This document shows, piece after piece, positions 33,386 to 45,461 of a stretch of 64,000 nt of DNA; the first letter of the stretch is position 1, and every line of letters begins with the position of its first letter. The position numbers and the translations under genes are program-made. This stretch comes from Cycas panzhihuaensis (taxonomy: Eukaryota; Cycadophyta). Location of the stretch: positions 110,119,741 through 110,183,740 of the forward strand of contig CM041465.1 of assembly GCA_023213395.1 (NCBI GenBank), read 5' to 3'. The notes beneath the pieces were generated by a model. It made no database searches, was not told the DNA's origin, and saw nothing but the letters and a program-made list of their open reading frames with translations.

Positions 33386-33939
33386 GGCGAGGGCCCTGAT
33401 GCGCACTTATCCCATTTCTCTCATCATGATAGCCCTTGAGATCGTCTCCTTTCCTTAATCACGTTTACCTTCTGGGTTCGTCTATAATTTTGGCCCCGTG
33501 GCACTCTTTTTCCCTAGACCTTTTGGGTGCATTTATGGCACCTTTTCTTTGACCTTGTGAGGCCTCTTCTACCTCATTCTACATGCTGCCTCTATGCATA
33601 CTTGAGTTTACACTTGTTTAACTCATTTCGCCATCCTAGATCTATTTTCGCTATATGTTCGCGCCTCTAGGGCCTCCAAAGGAAGCGTCCCCCATGTCTA
33701 GGACTGCATTTTGCTTCCTTAAGTGACCTTTGGCACCTTAGAGGGGCATTTTCACTGTCAGTTCTTCCCCGTCCATCGGTTGGCCCTCTTTGCCTTCGAG
33801 TAGCCTCGTCCTTAGGTCTTCCTATCTTTCGCATCCATTATTGATGAGCATTTGGAGACTTTTATGATGATTTCATACTGTTGAGTCCTCTCTACTCACT
33901 GATCTTGTCAGCACTTCTATCAATACCTCTATTTTTGTC

Positions 33940-34362
33940 ATGACATTACTCATTTTCACTAATGGCAGAAGTTGTAGTAACCCTGGCCCTTTCGTCGCTT
34001 TGTGGATTCTCTGTGACCCTTTTGGATACGACTTCATGCGCTCTGGGATCTTCCTTCCTGAAGCCACTAATAATGAACCTGAGTACACAGTTGTTATTGA
34101 GGCCCCTAGTGATTCACTCTGCTTCCAACATGGACCGATCATTCTCCTTTATGACTCTCAGGTTGTGGTGTCTCATCTCACCCAGATCTACCAAGTGCGA
34201 TACCTACGCTTGAGGGCACTTGCCTCGACTGCCAGATCCCTGTTGGCTTGTTTCTCATCCCTCGACATTCGACACATTCTGTTGGCTCTCAACGCCGAGG
34301 TGGGTAACTTAGTTCACCTTGTCATTGAGAATCACCTACCTCTCCTTAGCAACCCACCTTGA
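33940..34362 (+). pseudogene. E2 second RNase H (aRNH), open 140-residue frame but active site damaged
   Basis: The frame is open from ATG 33940 to TGA 34360-34362. FTNGRSCSNPGP has Asn instead of the first Asp. TNNEPEY keeps the Glu, LLYDSQVVVSHL keeps the Asp, and NAEVGNL has lost the last Asp. An uninterrupted frame with two lost acidic residues suggests a dead enzyme. Start and stop align with E-inv and E4. Confidence 0.8.
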
Positions 34363-34852
34363 GGGACTTGTCCAGTCATGCTTGCACCCAAGTCTTGGGT
34401 CATCCTTTGCATCATGATCTATTCGTACCTCTAAAAGCTGGCTGCTAATGAGGTTAAACTATGGTGACCACTAGGTTTGTTTTCTTTACTCTAGTCTTAG
34501 CATCTCAGCATACAGCTCTCGCTATTCTTGATTTGTATTTATACATAGCTTTGTTAATGGCATCTATTTGGTTTTAGGTGTGGTCATCACCACCATTCCA
34601 CCCTACTCTTACGATGCGGCCAACCCCCTCATCCACTACCTTTATCTGTTGTCTATACTATGACACATAAGTAGCTCCTATATTGTCTCACCCTTGCCTT
34701 TACACCCATGTGTTATGCCATGACACTCATTGTCACCCTTGGTTTGCACTATTAATATGAGTTGGATATATATATACTACTGATATTATGTTTCCAATAT
34801 TTGTCGTTGTATTACGCCTTCAAGGTGTAAGGGTCTGTTGCCAAGGGGGTAG
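34363..34852 (+). other. E2 3' untranslated region and polypurine tract
   Basis: No gene is seen. An AT-rich patch (GATATATATATACTACTG near 34765) and the purine tract CCAAGGGGGTAG (34841-34852) precede LTR-B. Confidence 0.7.
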
Positions 34853-37806
34853 TGTTTCTCGGCTTCTGGGAATGAGTTCTTAGCAAGTTAACTCAGGTAA
34901 GTACAGGTATGCTTCTTCCCTTTCACCTTTACTACTTCTTTATAAAGGTAGATAGAAGCATTATCTCATTATATGACAGACAGTCACGTTTGAGTGATCA
35001 CCTTGCACCTGTTGCTTATCATTCTTTCAACCTATGCCAATCAGTGGGACATGCATCTCCATGGCACCCCATAACCCTCCTACTCACCTCCATATTGTCC
35101 AAAGCACCACTCAACCCATGTATGATCCATCACACCCTTCACCACATCACAACCCTTAACACCCCATTGAGTGTGATTGGTTGATCCTTATGTCAGTTAT
35201 TGATTTCCTGGGAGTCCTGCCACTTCGGTATCCTATTTGGTTTAGGTCATCTTCTCTATTTGACTATCCCCAGCCATCTGGATAGAGGGTCGATCCCTCT
35301 TAGGTATGGGGTACCCCACTTTTAGGCTCTCAGGCATCCTCCCTTTGGCTTATTTTGGTCTCTGTCATCACTGCATGAGAAAATGTCATGATGAAAGTGT
35401 AAACTTCACGATCGCGAAGTTTATCACAAGGCGATTGTCATAACTTATTTTTTTATATCTACCATGGAAATTTTCACTTTTTTTGTGAAATTGTCGCATG
35501 GCTTTGACACCTCTCAATCCTTACCTCAACCCTAATCATCCATTCAACCTAGGGTTAGGTATAAAGCCCAACACAACCTCATTTTCCCATTTTTCTTCTG
35601 CCTTCCTTACTCTCTTCTCTCGCTTTCATAGGAGTTTTCTATAGGAGCGCCCTGCAATGTTGAAGTTCCCTATGTTCCAGCCTGAGGTCCACCCATTACA
35701 GCTCTGATCCATGGTAGCAAGCTCACCAACTAATGCCTCCAAGCAAGGATTCATTCCAAAGTTTGGCCTCCACGCCCTTCCTACAGCTTTTAGCAAGTGT
35801 GTTTCCATTGTAGTACCTTCCTAAGAATACCTTGTAAGCATACCAGATCAACCATTTTCTACTGTCTTCTGGGGTAGATCTACCTCCTACATACCCCAAC
35901 AGGTATTTTCCATTGTTGTTCCATATCTTTACTTAGGTTTATCTTGTAAAAGGATAGGTATTTAATCACATCATTCCTTTCCTTATTTTCTTTACTGCAC
36001 ACACGAGGTATTCCTCTATTCTCTGTCGTCTTTCTCTCTTGATCTTCCCATCTTCTCCTAGTTTTTTCTAATGAGGTTGTGGGAGAGGACTCATAAAGAG
36101 TGAGTGAAAGGAGCCAAGGTGGGATCCATACCCACTAGGCCTACTCGTCAAGGGAAAACCCCTTCTCCTCTTTCCTCTCCTTCACTTGTGCCTCTCTTGG
36201 GTCACCATGAAGTCTTTAGGATTAGACTTGCGCTGGATATCAATGTATGCATCCCTTATTACGTTGTTTCCAGGCCTACACACCTCTTTTGATCAACTCT
36301 TCTAGCCCCAAATGGTGTCCTCTATTCACCATAGGTCTTGGTATAGCCAATGTTACAATTTGTTATCTATAGCATACTTGCCACATAGGCAACTTTCACA
36401 AACTTTGTAACATTTGTTTCCTTTCCTATCCACTACCAATAGGTTGTCTTAACCTGTTATAACCTATGTCTAAGGGCAGTGTGGAGGTGTACATGATGGA
36501 GGGTTAGCCATTCTAAGGCTAACCTCCCCTTTCTTTGGCATGTGTTGTTGATTTGCTTGAGAGTTTGTAGAGTCACTTTTGGTGGAAGATTACCTAACTC
36601 GAAACATTCGAACTTGCAACATTTCAGCCTTTTTTTACTATCACATATACACAGGCGTATACTTGCTTCGTAGCCTAGTAGCCCCTTAGAAAGGGTAAAG
36701 AACTTTGTGATTGCAGGTTTACTGTGCCATTTGTAGAGAAAGGTAAATGGCAACAATCCAGGTGCACTCTTTGGCCTCTTTTCCTTAGGTTGTGCTATCA
36801 TTTACATAGTTCATTTTCTCTTTACATTTTCTTGCTTCTTTCCTTTCATCTTTGGGGGAGGTAAGGAAACCCCATGTTGATCATGTGACAGGAAAAGGGA
36901 AAATAGGAAGCAAGCGTAGGGTAAGGTAAAGATCACATTTCAATTGCATCATTTTTCTAAGTATACGCCACTTTCATTTCATCGCTCTTTTCATGTTTCC
37001 TTTAGCTTGTATGCTTGCATAAAAGACATAATGGAATAAACTAAAAGGGAACCACTATCATCATTATCTTGCACACTAGTTCGCATTATAGGAAAGAGCA
37101 TTCATTAAGGGTTATCCCCTTCTCTCTTTCACCCAATTGTATTGATATGCATGTTGCATGATATCTCCGTTTATTTCTTTGCTTCTCTTTCCCTTGTTTG
37201 AAACGAAATGAGAGTGAGGATCTGCTTTTGAGAGATAAAGTATTTATTGTTCTTTGCACTTGTATGCTTAGTTTATCTCTCAGTCATACACATACGACTA
37301 GTCTTTGTTCCATTGTGCCTATAGAGAATAAGAACCCCTTCATACATAGAGTACTAGGAACTCTTTTGGCTACCATTCTTTATCCATCCAACTTTCCTTC
37401 TAGGTGGACTAGTTCTTAGAGGATCCATTCCCTAAGATCTTTCTTCTTTCCTGACCATACCTACATACACTTCACCTATGTCTTTTATACTTCTTTCCAT
37501 GAGGATTTGTTCCCTCGTTAGGTCTCACCTTCCCTTTTTGACCATCCAAGAGCAGCAAGACCCTTGTTTGAGGTTACTTGGGTAACTGAGGATATCCCTC
37601 ACCTATGCTCCCCTTCAAAGTCAAAAGCCAAGTTACCTTGAGAAAGTCATGTACCATTCATGGGTAACAAACCTACATTCTGATGCATGGATGCCCTATG
37701 TGGGTGCTTCCTTATACTTGTTGGTTGATCCTTTTATTCCAAAGCCTTTCGTCAATAGCCTTAATCCTAGCTAGGTGTAGTTACCATCCCTATAGATGCC
37801 ATTCCA
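34853..37806 (+). repeat. LTR-B (3' LTR of E2; possibly shared with E3)
   Basis: 2954 bp, TGTTTCTC...ATTCCA, collinear with LTR-A. TATAAAG lies at 35560-35566, the palindrome at 35400-35423 and the splice-donor-like CAG/GTAAGT at 34894-34900. A PBS, not a target duplication, follows it. Confidence 0.92.
35400..35423. promoter_or_regulatory. Palindrome upstream of the LTR-B TATA box
   Basis: TAAACTT-cacGATCgcg-AAGTTTA, about 149 bp upstream of TATAAAG. The centre is GATC instead of GGTACC; arms and spacing match those of the other LTRs. Confidence 0.6.
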
Positions 37807-37807
37807 C

Positions 37808-37825
37808 TAGCGACCATACTGGAGA
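37808..37825 (+). other. Primer-binding site after LTR-B
   Basis: TAGCGACCATACTGGAGA, a mutated copy of the tRNA-Arg-like PBS, placed one base after the LTR end. Confidence 0.65.
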
Positions 37826-37860
37826 CCTGCCAGTAAGGGAATTAATCTAACTCCCCTTTT

Positions 37861-38263
37861 TTTCATTCACCCTACCAATTACATGTTACTTGTGTATAAG
37901 TCTTTCCTCTTTTGGTTAGGACCTATCTCACCCATTCCCTATCCTAGGGAAGGGTGTATCCCATTTATATCTTCCTTCCTTGGCCACCTAGGATAGGGGG
38001 GTCTTTCTTACAGCTACTTGACGAACCAGGGAAGTCCCTTTCTTACCCATCCCAAATCAAGAAGGTGCTTACCTTGAGGGGGAGTTTGTGTTCCATTTGT
38101 AGGTCCTTGAACCTGCATTCTAATTCATGGATGCCCTTTATGGGTAATCATTTCCTTTGGTCATGTAGATCCTTTAACCATGAGATTACTGATTGTATTA
38201 GCTTAATCTCTTCGAATCTGGTGACCCCTAGAGGTGTACTTCCACTGGCGACCATGATGGGGA
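37861..38263 (+). repeat. Second, diverged LTR 3' end with its own primer-binding site
   Basis: About 380 bp resembling the last part of an LTR (compare 37430-37806: GGATGCCCT...TGGGT and TTCCACTGGCGACC). It ends at 38244, with PBS TGGCGACCATGATGGGGA at 38246-38263. It starts only about 50 bp after the PBS of LTR-B, so two LTR ends and two PBSs stand in tandem. The left limit is approximate. Confidence 0.7.
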
Positions 38264-38403
38264 ATCGTCAATAAGGGGTCTATCCTATTCCATTTTATGT
38301 TGGTGTTACCTCTCCTTTTGATATCCCTCCTTGATTAATTGATCATCCCCTAACGCCTATCATTTTATCGCCTCTCCTCCTTCTAAATCAAAGGAAGACT
38401 TGT

Positions 38404-39491
38404 ATGTGATGATTCTCTAGTCATTTATGAGGTCTCCCTCCTTTGTTGGAGGACTCTCCTTAATATCGTCTTTCATTTTTAGATTCTAAATTGACCATGG
38501 AGAGATTTCTTTCAGATTGGGCATACCACACCTATGTTTTCGAGTCCCATCAATTATCCATTATATTCCAGAGGCCCACCCAAGAGGGTGAAAAGCCTAT
38601 CTTCTACTCAGGTGACCAAGAGAACTCACAGGTCCATCACCTTTCCACTCATGAAGTGGAAGTAGCTTTTCCTATGGGATATCACCTTCCTGGTGACAAC
38701 GCCCATGAGGACCATCCTATGGGGTCTACTTTATATGAGGATCCTTTGACCTCATGTGAGTAGGTGGATACCCCTCCTATGAATGTGGTGGAAGTTCTCA
38801 ATCAGTGCTTCCAAGCAGCTAGCCTCTAACCACATCCCAAATGGTTGGATAGCATTTTACGAACCATAGAACTCCCCTCCTCCACATCAACACATTTACA
38901 TTCATCCCATTTGACTCCCCTACCCACAATAGGGGCATCCCTCATTATGTCTTCTTTTTCTTGTGGCCCACATTCCTTAGGGGTCACTCGAGGCATACCC
39001 ACTTCCCAACTTAGGTTGAGTATGCCTCCTTTTAGCCAAGCGACTACATCCCAAATGACCGTAGTCCATCTGCCTCCTATTAGATCTAGGGGACCTACAT
39101 ATCCCTCTACTTCTAGCCATGTAAGGCAAATCTGCATGCCCTCTTAGACTTAACCTAGGGATTCCTCCCTCTACGTGCTACCAAGATATACTTCCCGACC
39201 ATGGGGGTATGGTAAGGGGAATTCTCTCCCTATCTATGGGGTGGATTCCTTGCATCCATATGGTGTTGCACCACTTATAGGTGGCCCATATGGCCAAAAT
39301 CTAGTCCCACACCCTTCTATCTCATCTTCTTATGCTTCTTCTTATGTGGCGCCTTCGCAAAGAGGGAAAGCCCCTTCCAAAGGCACCCTCTCTCAAGCCC
39401 TCTTTCAACAAGGGGCATACCCTCAAGAGGGGATGGGTCCTTCTTACCCATCCGCTCCTTTTCCAATCCCTTCATATTTAGGATTAGTCCA
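38404..39491 (+). pseudogene. gag: E3 gag, N-terminal part (broken)
   Basis: ATG 38404 is followed by TGA at codon 2. The block SDWAYHTYVFESHQ (38506) and the Ser/Pro/Tyr-rich middle (VPPRYTSRPWGYGKGNS type sequence near 39175) match the other gags. The sequence is cut at 39491 by E4. Confidence 0.8.
39487..39491 (+). repeat. Target-site duplication of E4, left copy
   Basis: GTCCA before LTR-C, against GTCCC (56538-56542) after LTR-D: four of five bases identical, consistent with one later mutation. Confidence 0.7.
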
Positions 39492-42151
39492 TGTTTCCTA
39501 GCTACTGGGAATGGATATGGACAAGTTGACTCAGGTAAGCGTAGGTATGCTTCTTTCTTTTCACCTTTATTGTTTCTTTGGAAAGGTAGATAGAAGCATT
39601 ACCTCATTGCATGACTAACTGTCACATTTGAGTGATCATTTTACATCCATTGCTTGATCATGTTGCTTGTCATATTATCAGCCTATGATGAGCTATGGGA
39701 CCTACCTTTCTGCAAGGTAGGCATCCCCATGGCACTCTACGACCCTTTGTGCCACCTCCACATCACTGCAGGCCTCACTCGACTTGTATGACCTGCTCAT
39801 ACCCAGATCTTATATCCCCTCCATAACATTTTTGGGAATCCTAGCTTTTGATGTTTCATTTGGTCTAGCCCACATGTCACCTAGACTATCCCTAGCTACC
39901 TGGATAAGAGGGTTGGCCCCTCTTAGGTCTATCACATCTCCTCTTAGGGCTCCCAAAACCTTGGCCATTACTATTTTAGAATTCTAGTCTCACACCACTG
40001 TAAACTAAGTGGTACCGTGAAGTTTACCACAGTGTGACTGTTGCACCTTTTTTTTTTTATCCACCATGGAAATTCTCACTTTTTTCACAGAATTGCCATG
40101 TGGATAAGTGGCCAACTTAGCCCTACCCAAGCCTTAATCGCTTAATTAGGATTAGGATGGGTATGTATCCCAAAAAGAACCTCATTTCACTTCTCTTAGC
40201 TCTCAAACATCACGTTCTATTGCTATAATTCTGCTCTCTTCCTCCTCTCCTTCATAGGTACACTTACAACACTGCATTTTCTATAGTTCCAGCTCAGGAT
40301 CAGCCTATAGAAGCTTTGTCACATGGGAGGAAACTCTCCTCTAAGCATTTCTAAGCAAGATCTCCTCATTTCTCCTTTAGATTTCCTAAGCAAGTATCTT
40401 CTATAGCTCTACTTTGGTAAATACTCTATAAAACTTGTAGGACCTGCCATCTTCCATTGGTTACAGGGGTAGATCTTCCCTCAACTCAGCCTAGAAGGTA
40501 CCCCTTTCATTATTTTTATGTTTTAGCACATATTTGCTCGATTAGAGCTTGTTCAAAAGTATATATATATATTTTTTCCTTTTTGTCCTTTGGTTGTAAA
40601 AGGATTGCTCTTTCTTGTGTTTGGCTTTAAATACCTTAATCTCCTTCCCATTCTCCACTGGTTTTCTTCAAGAAAGCTACGAGAGAGAGTTTACAAGGAT
40701 TGGGTGAAGGGAGTAAGGTGGGATCCATCCCAATTAGACCTACTCCTCAAGGGCAAACCCCTTCCCATCCTTCCTCTCTTGTACCCATGCTTTCCTTGAG
40801 CTAACTAGGAGTAGGTGGAATCCAAGCCTACACTAGATATCAATGTATGTAGTGGTTTTTTCACTAGTTCCAAGCATGTATGCTCTTCCTTTGGGCCCTC
40901 TCTATGCCCCTAACATTGTCCAGCACCTATTCGGACCTTTGGCAAAGCTTGCATGGTGATTCGTGGCCCGTAGTGACTCCGCTACCTAGGCATCTCTCCT
41001 ACGTCCCGCAGCATTCATCCTCATGCTTATTCGTTGCTCATAGGCTGTCACATAACCTTCGTCTTACTATATTTTAAGGCTATTTGGAGATCCATTTGTG
41101 GAGAGTTTTTCCATCCTGAGGCTACCCCTTCCTTCTTTCTTGGTATGCATGGTCTTTCTTTGAGGAGGGCATAATTGCTTTTAGTGGTAGTTTTACTAAT
41201 TTAAGATACAAAATTATAGTATTTATATTATATCTTTACCTATATAGTATCTTGCATCTTGGTAGCCCCTTCTTGGAAGGGAAAACCACTTGTGGTTACA
41301 GGTTTGAAGCAACATTCGTGAAGGGAAAGAACGTACGACTCTGGGTAAGCCTTCACCCTTCTTTCCTCTTTTGTTTTATTTGCTTCTTTGTATGTTCGTT
41401 AGCTTTCTTTACTTTCCCCACTCTATTTTGTCTTTTGTACGAGGAAAGTAAGGAAGCCTCTATTTTTTACTTCAACTTTGGTTACACACAAACTAAAAGC
41501 GAGAGGGTGTACATTACACGTGAGTGAGGTATAAGTGTGTTGTGTTTGTTTTTATAGGAAAAAGGCATAGTAGGGACTGCATTCCTCCCACTTTTTCCTA
41601 CCTAGTCTAAAAGTACCCTTAGTTGCATTCCACTTAGATTGCATGCTTGAATGCACACAAGACACTTATTCCCTTTTTTTCTCTTGGCCTTTTGTTATTG
41701 AAAAAAAGAGAGAGAGAGGGAGAGTAGCTCTTAGCCACCCTTTTCCTCATTCCTTTCCTTGGTTAGATTTATCTTAGGCCAATTAGCCTAGGGGAAGCCT
41801 ATCCACGCTTGTCTTAGGTGCTTTGCCTACAATCCATTGTCCTGCATTCCTTCACCATAGGAACCCCTCCTTTAGGAGTCTCTCCCCTTTCCTTTTGTCC
41901 ATCCAAAGGTGGGAGGACCTTACCCTTTGGGACTATCTAAGGTACCCCTATGTGTATCTCTCCTCTCAGAATTGAAAGCTACTCTGAGGAAGTTGGGCAC
42001 CATCCGTAGGTCTCAAACTCATGCTCTAGTATACGAACGCCCTGTGTGGTGTTCTCTTCTACTTATAGGTTTCCATCCATACCCCCAGCATTAGTCGTTG
42101 ATCATCTCAATTCCTACTAAGCATAGTGACCATCCTGCATACACGGTTCCA
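39492..42151 (+). repeat. LTR-C (5' LTR of E4)
   Basis: 2660 bp, TGTTTCCTAGC...GGTTCCA. It pairs with LTR-D, including the shared phrase GCAACATTCGTGAAGGGAAAGAACG. A weak TATA-like GTATGTAT is at 40161-40168, the palindrome at 40001-40026, CAG/GTAAGC 43 nt from the start, an (AT)n run near 40560 and a GA-rich run near 41705. Confidence 0.92.
40001..40026. promoter_or_regulatory. GGTACC-centred palindrome in LTR-C
   Basis: TAAACT-aagt-GGTACC-gtga-AGTTTA, exactly centred, about 148 bp upstream of the TATA-like box. Confidence 0.6.
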
Positions 42152-42152
42152 C

Positions 42153-42170
42153 TGGTGACCATACTGGGGA
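42153..42170 (+). other. E4 primer-binding site
   Basis: TGGTGACCATACTGGGGA, one base after LTR-C; one change from the consensus. Confidence 0.7.
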
Positions 42171-42315
42171 CCTACTAGTAAGGGAGCTAGTTTCTATCTC
42201 TTCCTGTTGGTGCTACTACCTCTTAGTAGCTTTCTCTGTTTCTCTTTTTCGTTGGGCAGCCCCCAATGTGTACCTTGCATTCTTCTTTCTCTTCTAACAC
42301 ATTAGTGAGTTTTGT

Positions 42316-44740
42316 ATGTGATGCTTTTCACGTTGCCTACGAGGTTTACCCCTATTGTTAGAAGATCCCACATAGTGCCTCCTTCCATCATCAGATTCTG
42401 ATTCGACAATGGAAGGATATCCTTCAGATTGGGCATACCATGCCTTTGATTCTGAAGCTCATGAGTTTCCCACATCTTTCCCAGGGTCCACCCAAGAGGG
42501 TGATGATCTTATCTACTATCTGGGTGATCAACAACACCAAATTGATGTCCATCCTTCTACTCATAGAGTAGAGGGTCTGTCTTCTCTTGAGATTCATCAC
42601 CCATGCAATGATTCTTACGAGGAGCACCCTCAGGGGTCCACTTCATTTGAGGTCCCATCTACCTCTTATGACCAGGTGGATACCCCTCCCATCGATGTGG
42701 TTGAAGCCCTTAATGAGTGCTTTTATGCTGCTCGCCTTCAACCACGTCCTAGGTAGTTTGAAGATGCCTTGTATGGTGGGGCACTTCCCTTATTTGCGCC
42801 TACCCCACCATCTTCATCCACGTCTATACCTCCTACAACAAGTAACCCATTTGTACCAATGCATCTATCCTGTCCAATTCTAACATCTGCTTTAGGGACG
42901 TTTGTTACGTTTCTTACTTCTCTTCATAGTCCCAACTCGTTAGTTGTGCTTCTTACTTCTCTTCACAGTCCCAACTCTTCTGGGACCTCTTACAGTGTGG
43001 CTTTCTCCTAACTTGGGGTTAGCATGCCTCTCCCTAGCCAAGTAAATACGCCACCTCTAAACGTGGCACACACACTTCCCGTTAGACCTAAGGGTCTTAT
43101 TTATGCTTCTACCTCTAGTCATATGGGACTCATTTTCACATGCGCCTAGACTTAGTCTAGTGGTCCTTCTCTTTACATACCCTAAGGCTATACATCTCAG
43201 CCTTGAGGGCATGGTAAAGGGAACCATGTTCCTGTTTATGGGGTGGACCCTTTACACCTATATGGGATCGTGCCACCCACGTGTGGCCTATATGGGTAGA
43301 ACCCGATCTCTCACCCCTTATTTCCACCATCTTGCATAGTTCCTTACACTGCGCCTTTACAAGAAAACCCAACTTCCTTTCAAGGTGCTTACCCTCAAGT
43401 CCCTTTTTAACAAGGGACATTTCCTCAAGGAGGGATGGGCCTTCCACTCCCATTGGCTCCTTGTTCATTGCCTTCTTCATCTTTTATCGATCCTATGATC
43501 TAAGTGAGGGCACGCCCCTTTATGGATTATAGATCGACACCCTTGTCTATCAAGGCACTAAGGACCAACTTACTGCCTCATCCCCCTGAAGTTCCCAAGT
43601 TCGATGGAACTTCATCGCAGGATCTGGTAGAGCATGTCCGTAGTTTCTCTATGGCATGCATAGACTACTAGGCCTATAATCATATATTAATGAAACTATT
43701 TCCATGATCTCTTCAAGGTGATGCCCTTAAAGGGTTCTATCACCTACCCACTCATTCCATCTTCTCATTCCAACAACTCATGCATGAGTTCATCAATTAT
43801 TTTGATGTGGCTTGCCCATTTGAGAGTGGAATAAAATCTCTCCTCCTACTTAAACAATGTCATGATGAGATGAATCATGACTTTGTGTGGCTATTCCATG
43901 ATCTCCTCCATTCCACCAAGGCTACTTTGCCTAAGGAATTAAAGAGGGATATCTTTATTAACACACTATGCCCTGAAGTCCATGTGGAAGTCCTTAAGAT
44001 GGGGCAACCACGTGTGATTCTTCCATTGTAAAGTGCTTGGTACTTAAAGCTATTGAGATCCAGGCTGGACTCAAGAGGCCCCTTAAGCCCTCATAATGAT
44101 GTGAGGTGCCCCCGCCAACCAAAGAAACTAAACCTTAACAATCCACTAGGTCTTCTTCCCACTCAACTGAGAAGACCCTAGACCCATTTACCTTTGCCAT
44201 ACGTTCATTTGAACGTATGATGAAGGATCTTAAACTTCAAGCTCCTTCGTCACTTACATCCAACAAACCAATCCGATAAGCTTCCCAAGCCGCTCCTTCC
44301 AAGGGTGCCAACACCCAACCCTCTCAGGCAAGGAAATCTGATTCCTCACTCGAGAAGAAGTGATGTTCCATTCATGGAGAATGCTTCCATGACGATTCAC
44401 ATTGTTGGGTTCAACATCCTAGTGATGCCTCGTAATGCAACTCATCTTCCAAACGAGCCTCAAGGCCCAACCTCAACCAACCTATCTATAGGGATCCATT
44501 CCCCAAGCATGGGGAGCGTGATCACAACCCTCAACCAAAGAACAACTGGAACCAGGGAAGATCTCTGAATCTATACCCTTTACACGGTAAAGAGAAGGGC
44601 TCGTGGGGTTTGTCTTCTTCCTCGCGTTCCCCAGACCATCGTACACCCTCACCTTTGTGGTCCTAGATTAAGGGAAAGAAGGTAATCTAAATGCTTGAGG
44701 CCAACTCTTTATATACCTTGACTCGATCTTAAGCCACTAA
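42316..44740 (+). pseudogene. gag: E4 gag (broken)
   Basis: ATG 42316 is followed by TGA. SDWAYHAFDSEAHEFPTSFP (42424) begins the readable N-terminal block. A 39-bp tandem duplication at 42911-42977 repeats LTSLHSPNS in the protein. The capsid core is at 43500-44030 (EFINYFDVACPFESGIKS, HDEMNHDFVWLF), then a frameshift near 44000 and the Cys/His cluster near 44358 (CSIHGECFHDD). Confidence 0.85.
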
Positions 44741-45461
44741 AGAAGCAACCGTCGTCTCTTCATCCATTCCACATCTTGATCCTCTTCTAGAAACCTCCCT
44801 TCTAGAGGTCCCTTTACTTCCCAAGACCATTCATGTTTATCCAGGTCGTTACGACTTCAGGAGAGCCCTTCCCCAACCTACGGTGAAGGGGAAGTCCTTT
44901 TCTGTTGTTAACGAGCTTTGTATTGTGGCCGTCAGGATGTCCATTATGGACATCTTGAGAAGTTGTCCTGAATAGCAGACACTCCTTTTAGAAAATTTAG
45001 GACTGGGTGACATACCCATTCACGCTTTGGGTATTGCCCAAAGTCATGAGCTCATCATTTCTTTTGATCCTAAAGACCTTCCTCCTACTTGTGAAAGGGA
45101 GTGCTAGTGGAACTTCTCTTTTACCATTACTATCGATACACCTAATTGCACTTTGTGAAGGACCGTTGTCAACAATGGTTCTTTCGTTAATACCATGCCC
45201 TTATGCGTTATGCAAGAGCTTGGCATTTCCGCATTAGAACACGTTCCATGGTAATATCAAGGCTACGACGGTAGTGAGAAGACTCCCTTAGGATCTGTTT
45301 CGATCACTCTTACTCTTGAGGACAAGATTTTCCTCGCTGATATTATAGTCCTCGATGTAGACGTCAACTACAATCTCCTTTTGGGTCGATCATGGCTTGA
45401 TCAAATGGGAGCCGTGTGTTCAACCCACTGGGGGTAACTCAAGTTCGTTCATGATGGGTGA
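44741..45461 (+). pseudogene. pol: E4 gag-protease junction and aspartic protease (broken)
   Basis: The active-site region reads V-V-N-N-G-S-F-V-N: catalytic Asp to Asn (codon 45171-45173), as in E2. The second half (IIVLDVDVNYNLLLGRSWLD) is readable. The TGA end at 45459-45461 matches the aligned end in E2. Confidence 0.8.

Larger units (their letters stand above)
32690..33939. promoter_or_regulatory. E2 divergent intergenic region between antisense gene and aRNH
   Basis: Same organisation as in E-inv: leader of the antisense gene with a donor CTA/GTGAGTGG (33193, minus), palindrome, inverted repeat and TATA box, then conserved non-coding sequence up to the aRNH ATG. No other gene is seen. 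Confidence 0.55.
3438..37806 (+). mobile_element. E2: complete Tat-type retrotransposon, split by E-inv
   Basis: LTR-A, PBS, gag, protease, RT, RNase H, integrase, antisense PMD-like gene, second RNase H, polypurine tract and LTR-B are in order. Without E-inv (16,799 bp) and one 5-bp target copy the element is about 17.6 kb. It is bordered on both sides by internal retrotransposon sequence (E1 tail before LTR-A, PBS after LTR-B), not by a target duplication. This indicates a tandem arrangement made by recombination between elements. Every pol and gag frame contains stops. Confidence 0.92.

Noticed and set aside
38826-39137. 103-residue minus-strand ORF opposite E3 gag
   Set aside because: Mirror of the Ser/Pro-rich gag middle region; the plus-strand frame is the one matching other gags.
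40558-40580. (AT)n followed by T-run as a possible origin or matrix attachment site
   Set aside because: Too short; an ordinary microsatellite inside LTR-C. Similar AT or GA runs at 5238, 18078, 41700 and 56090 were treated the same way.
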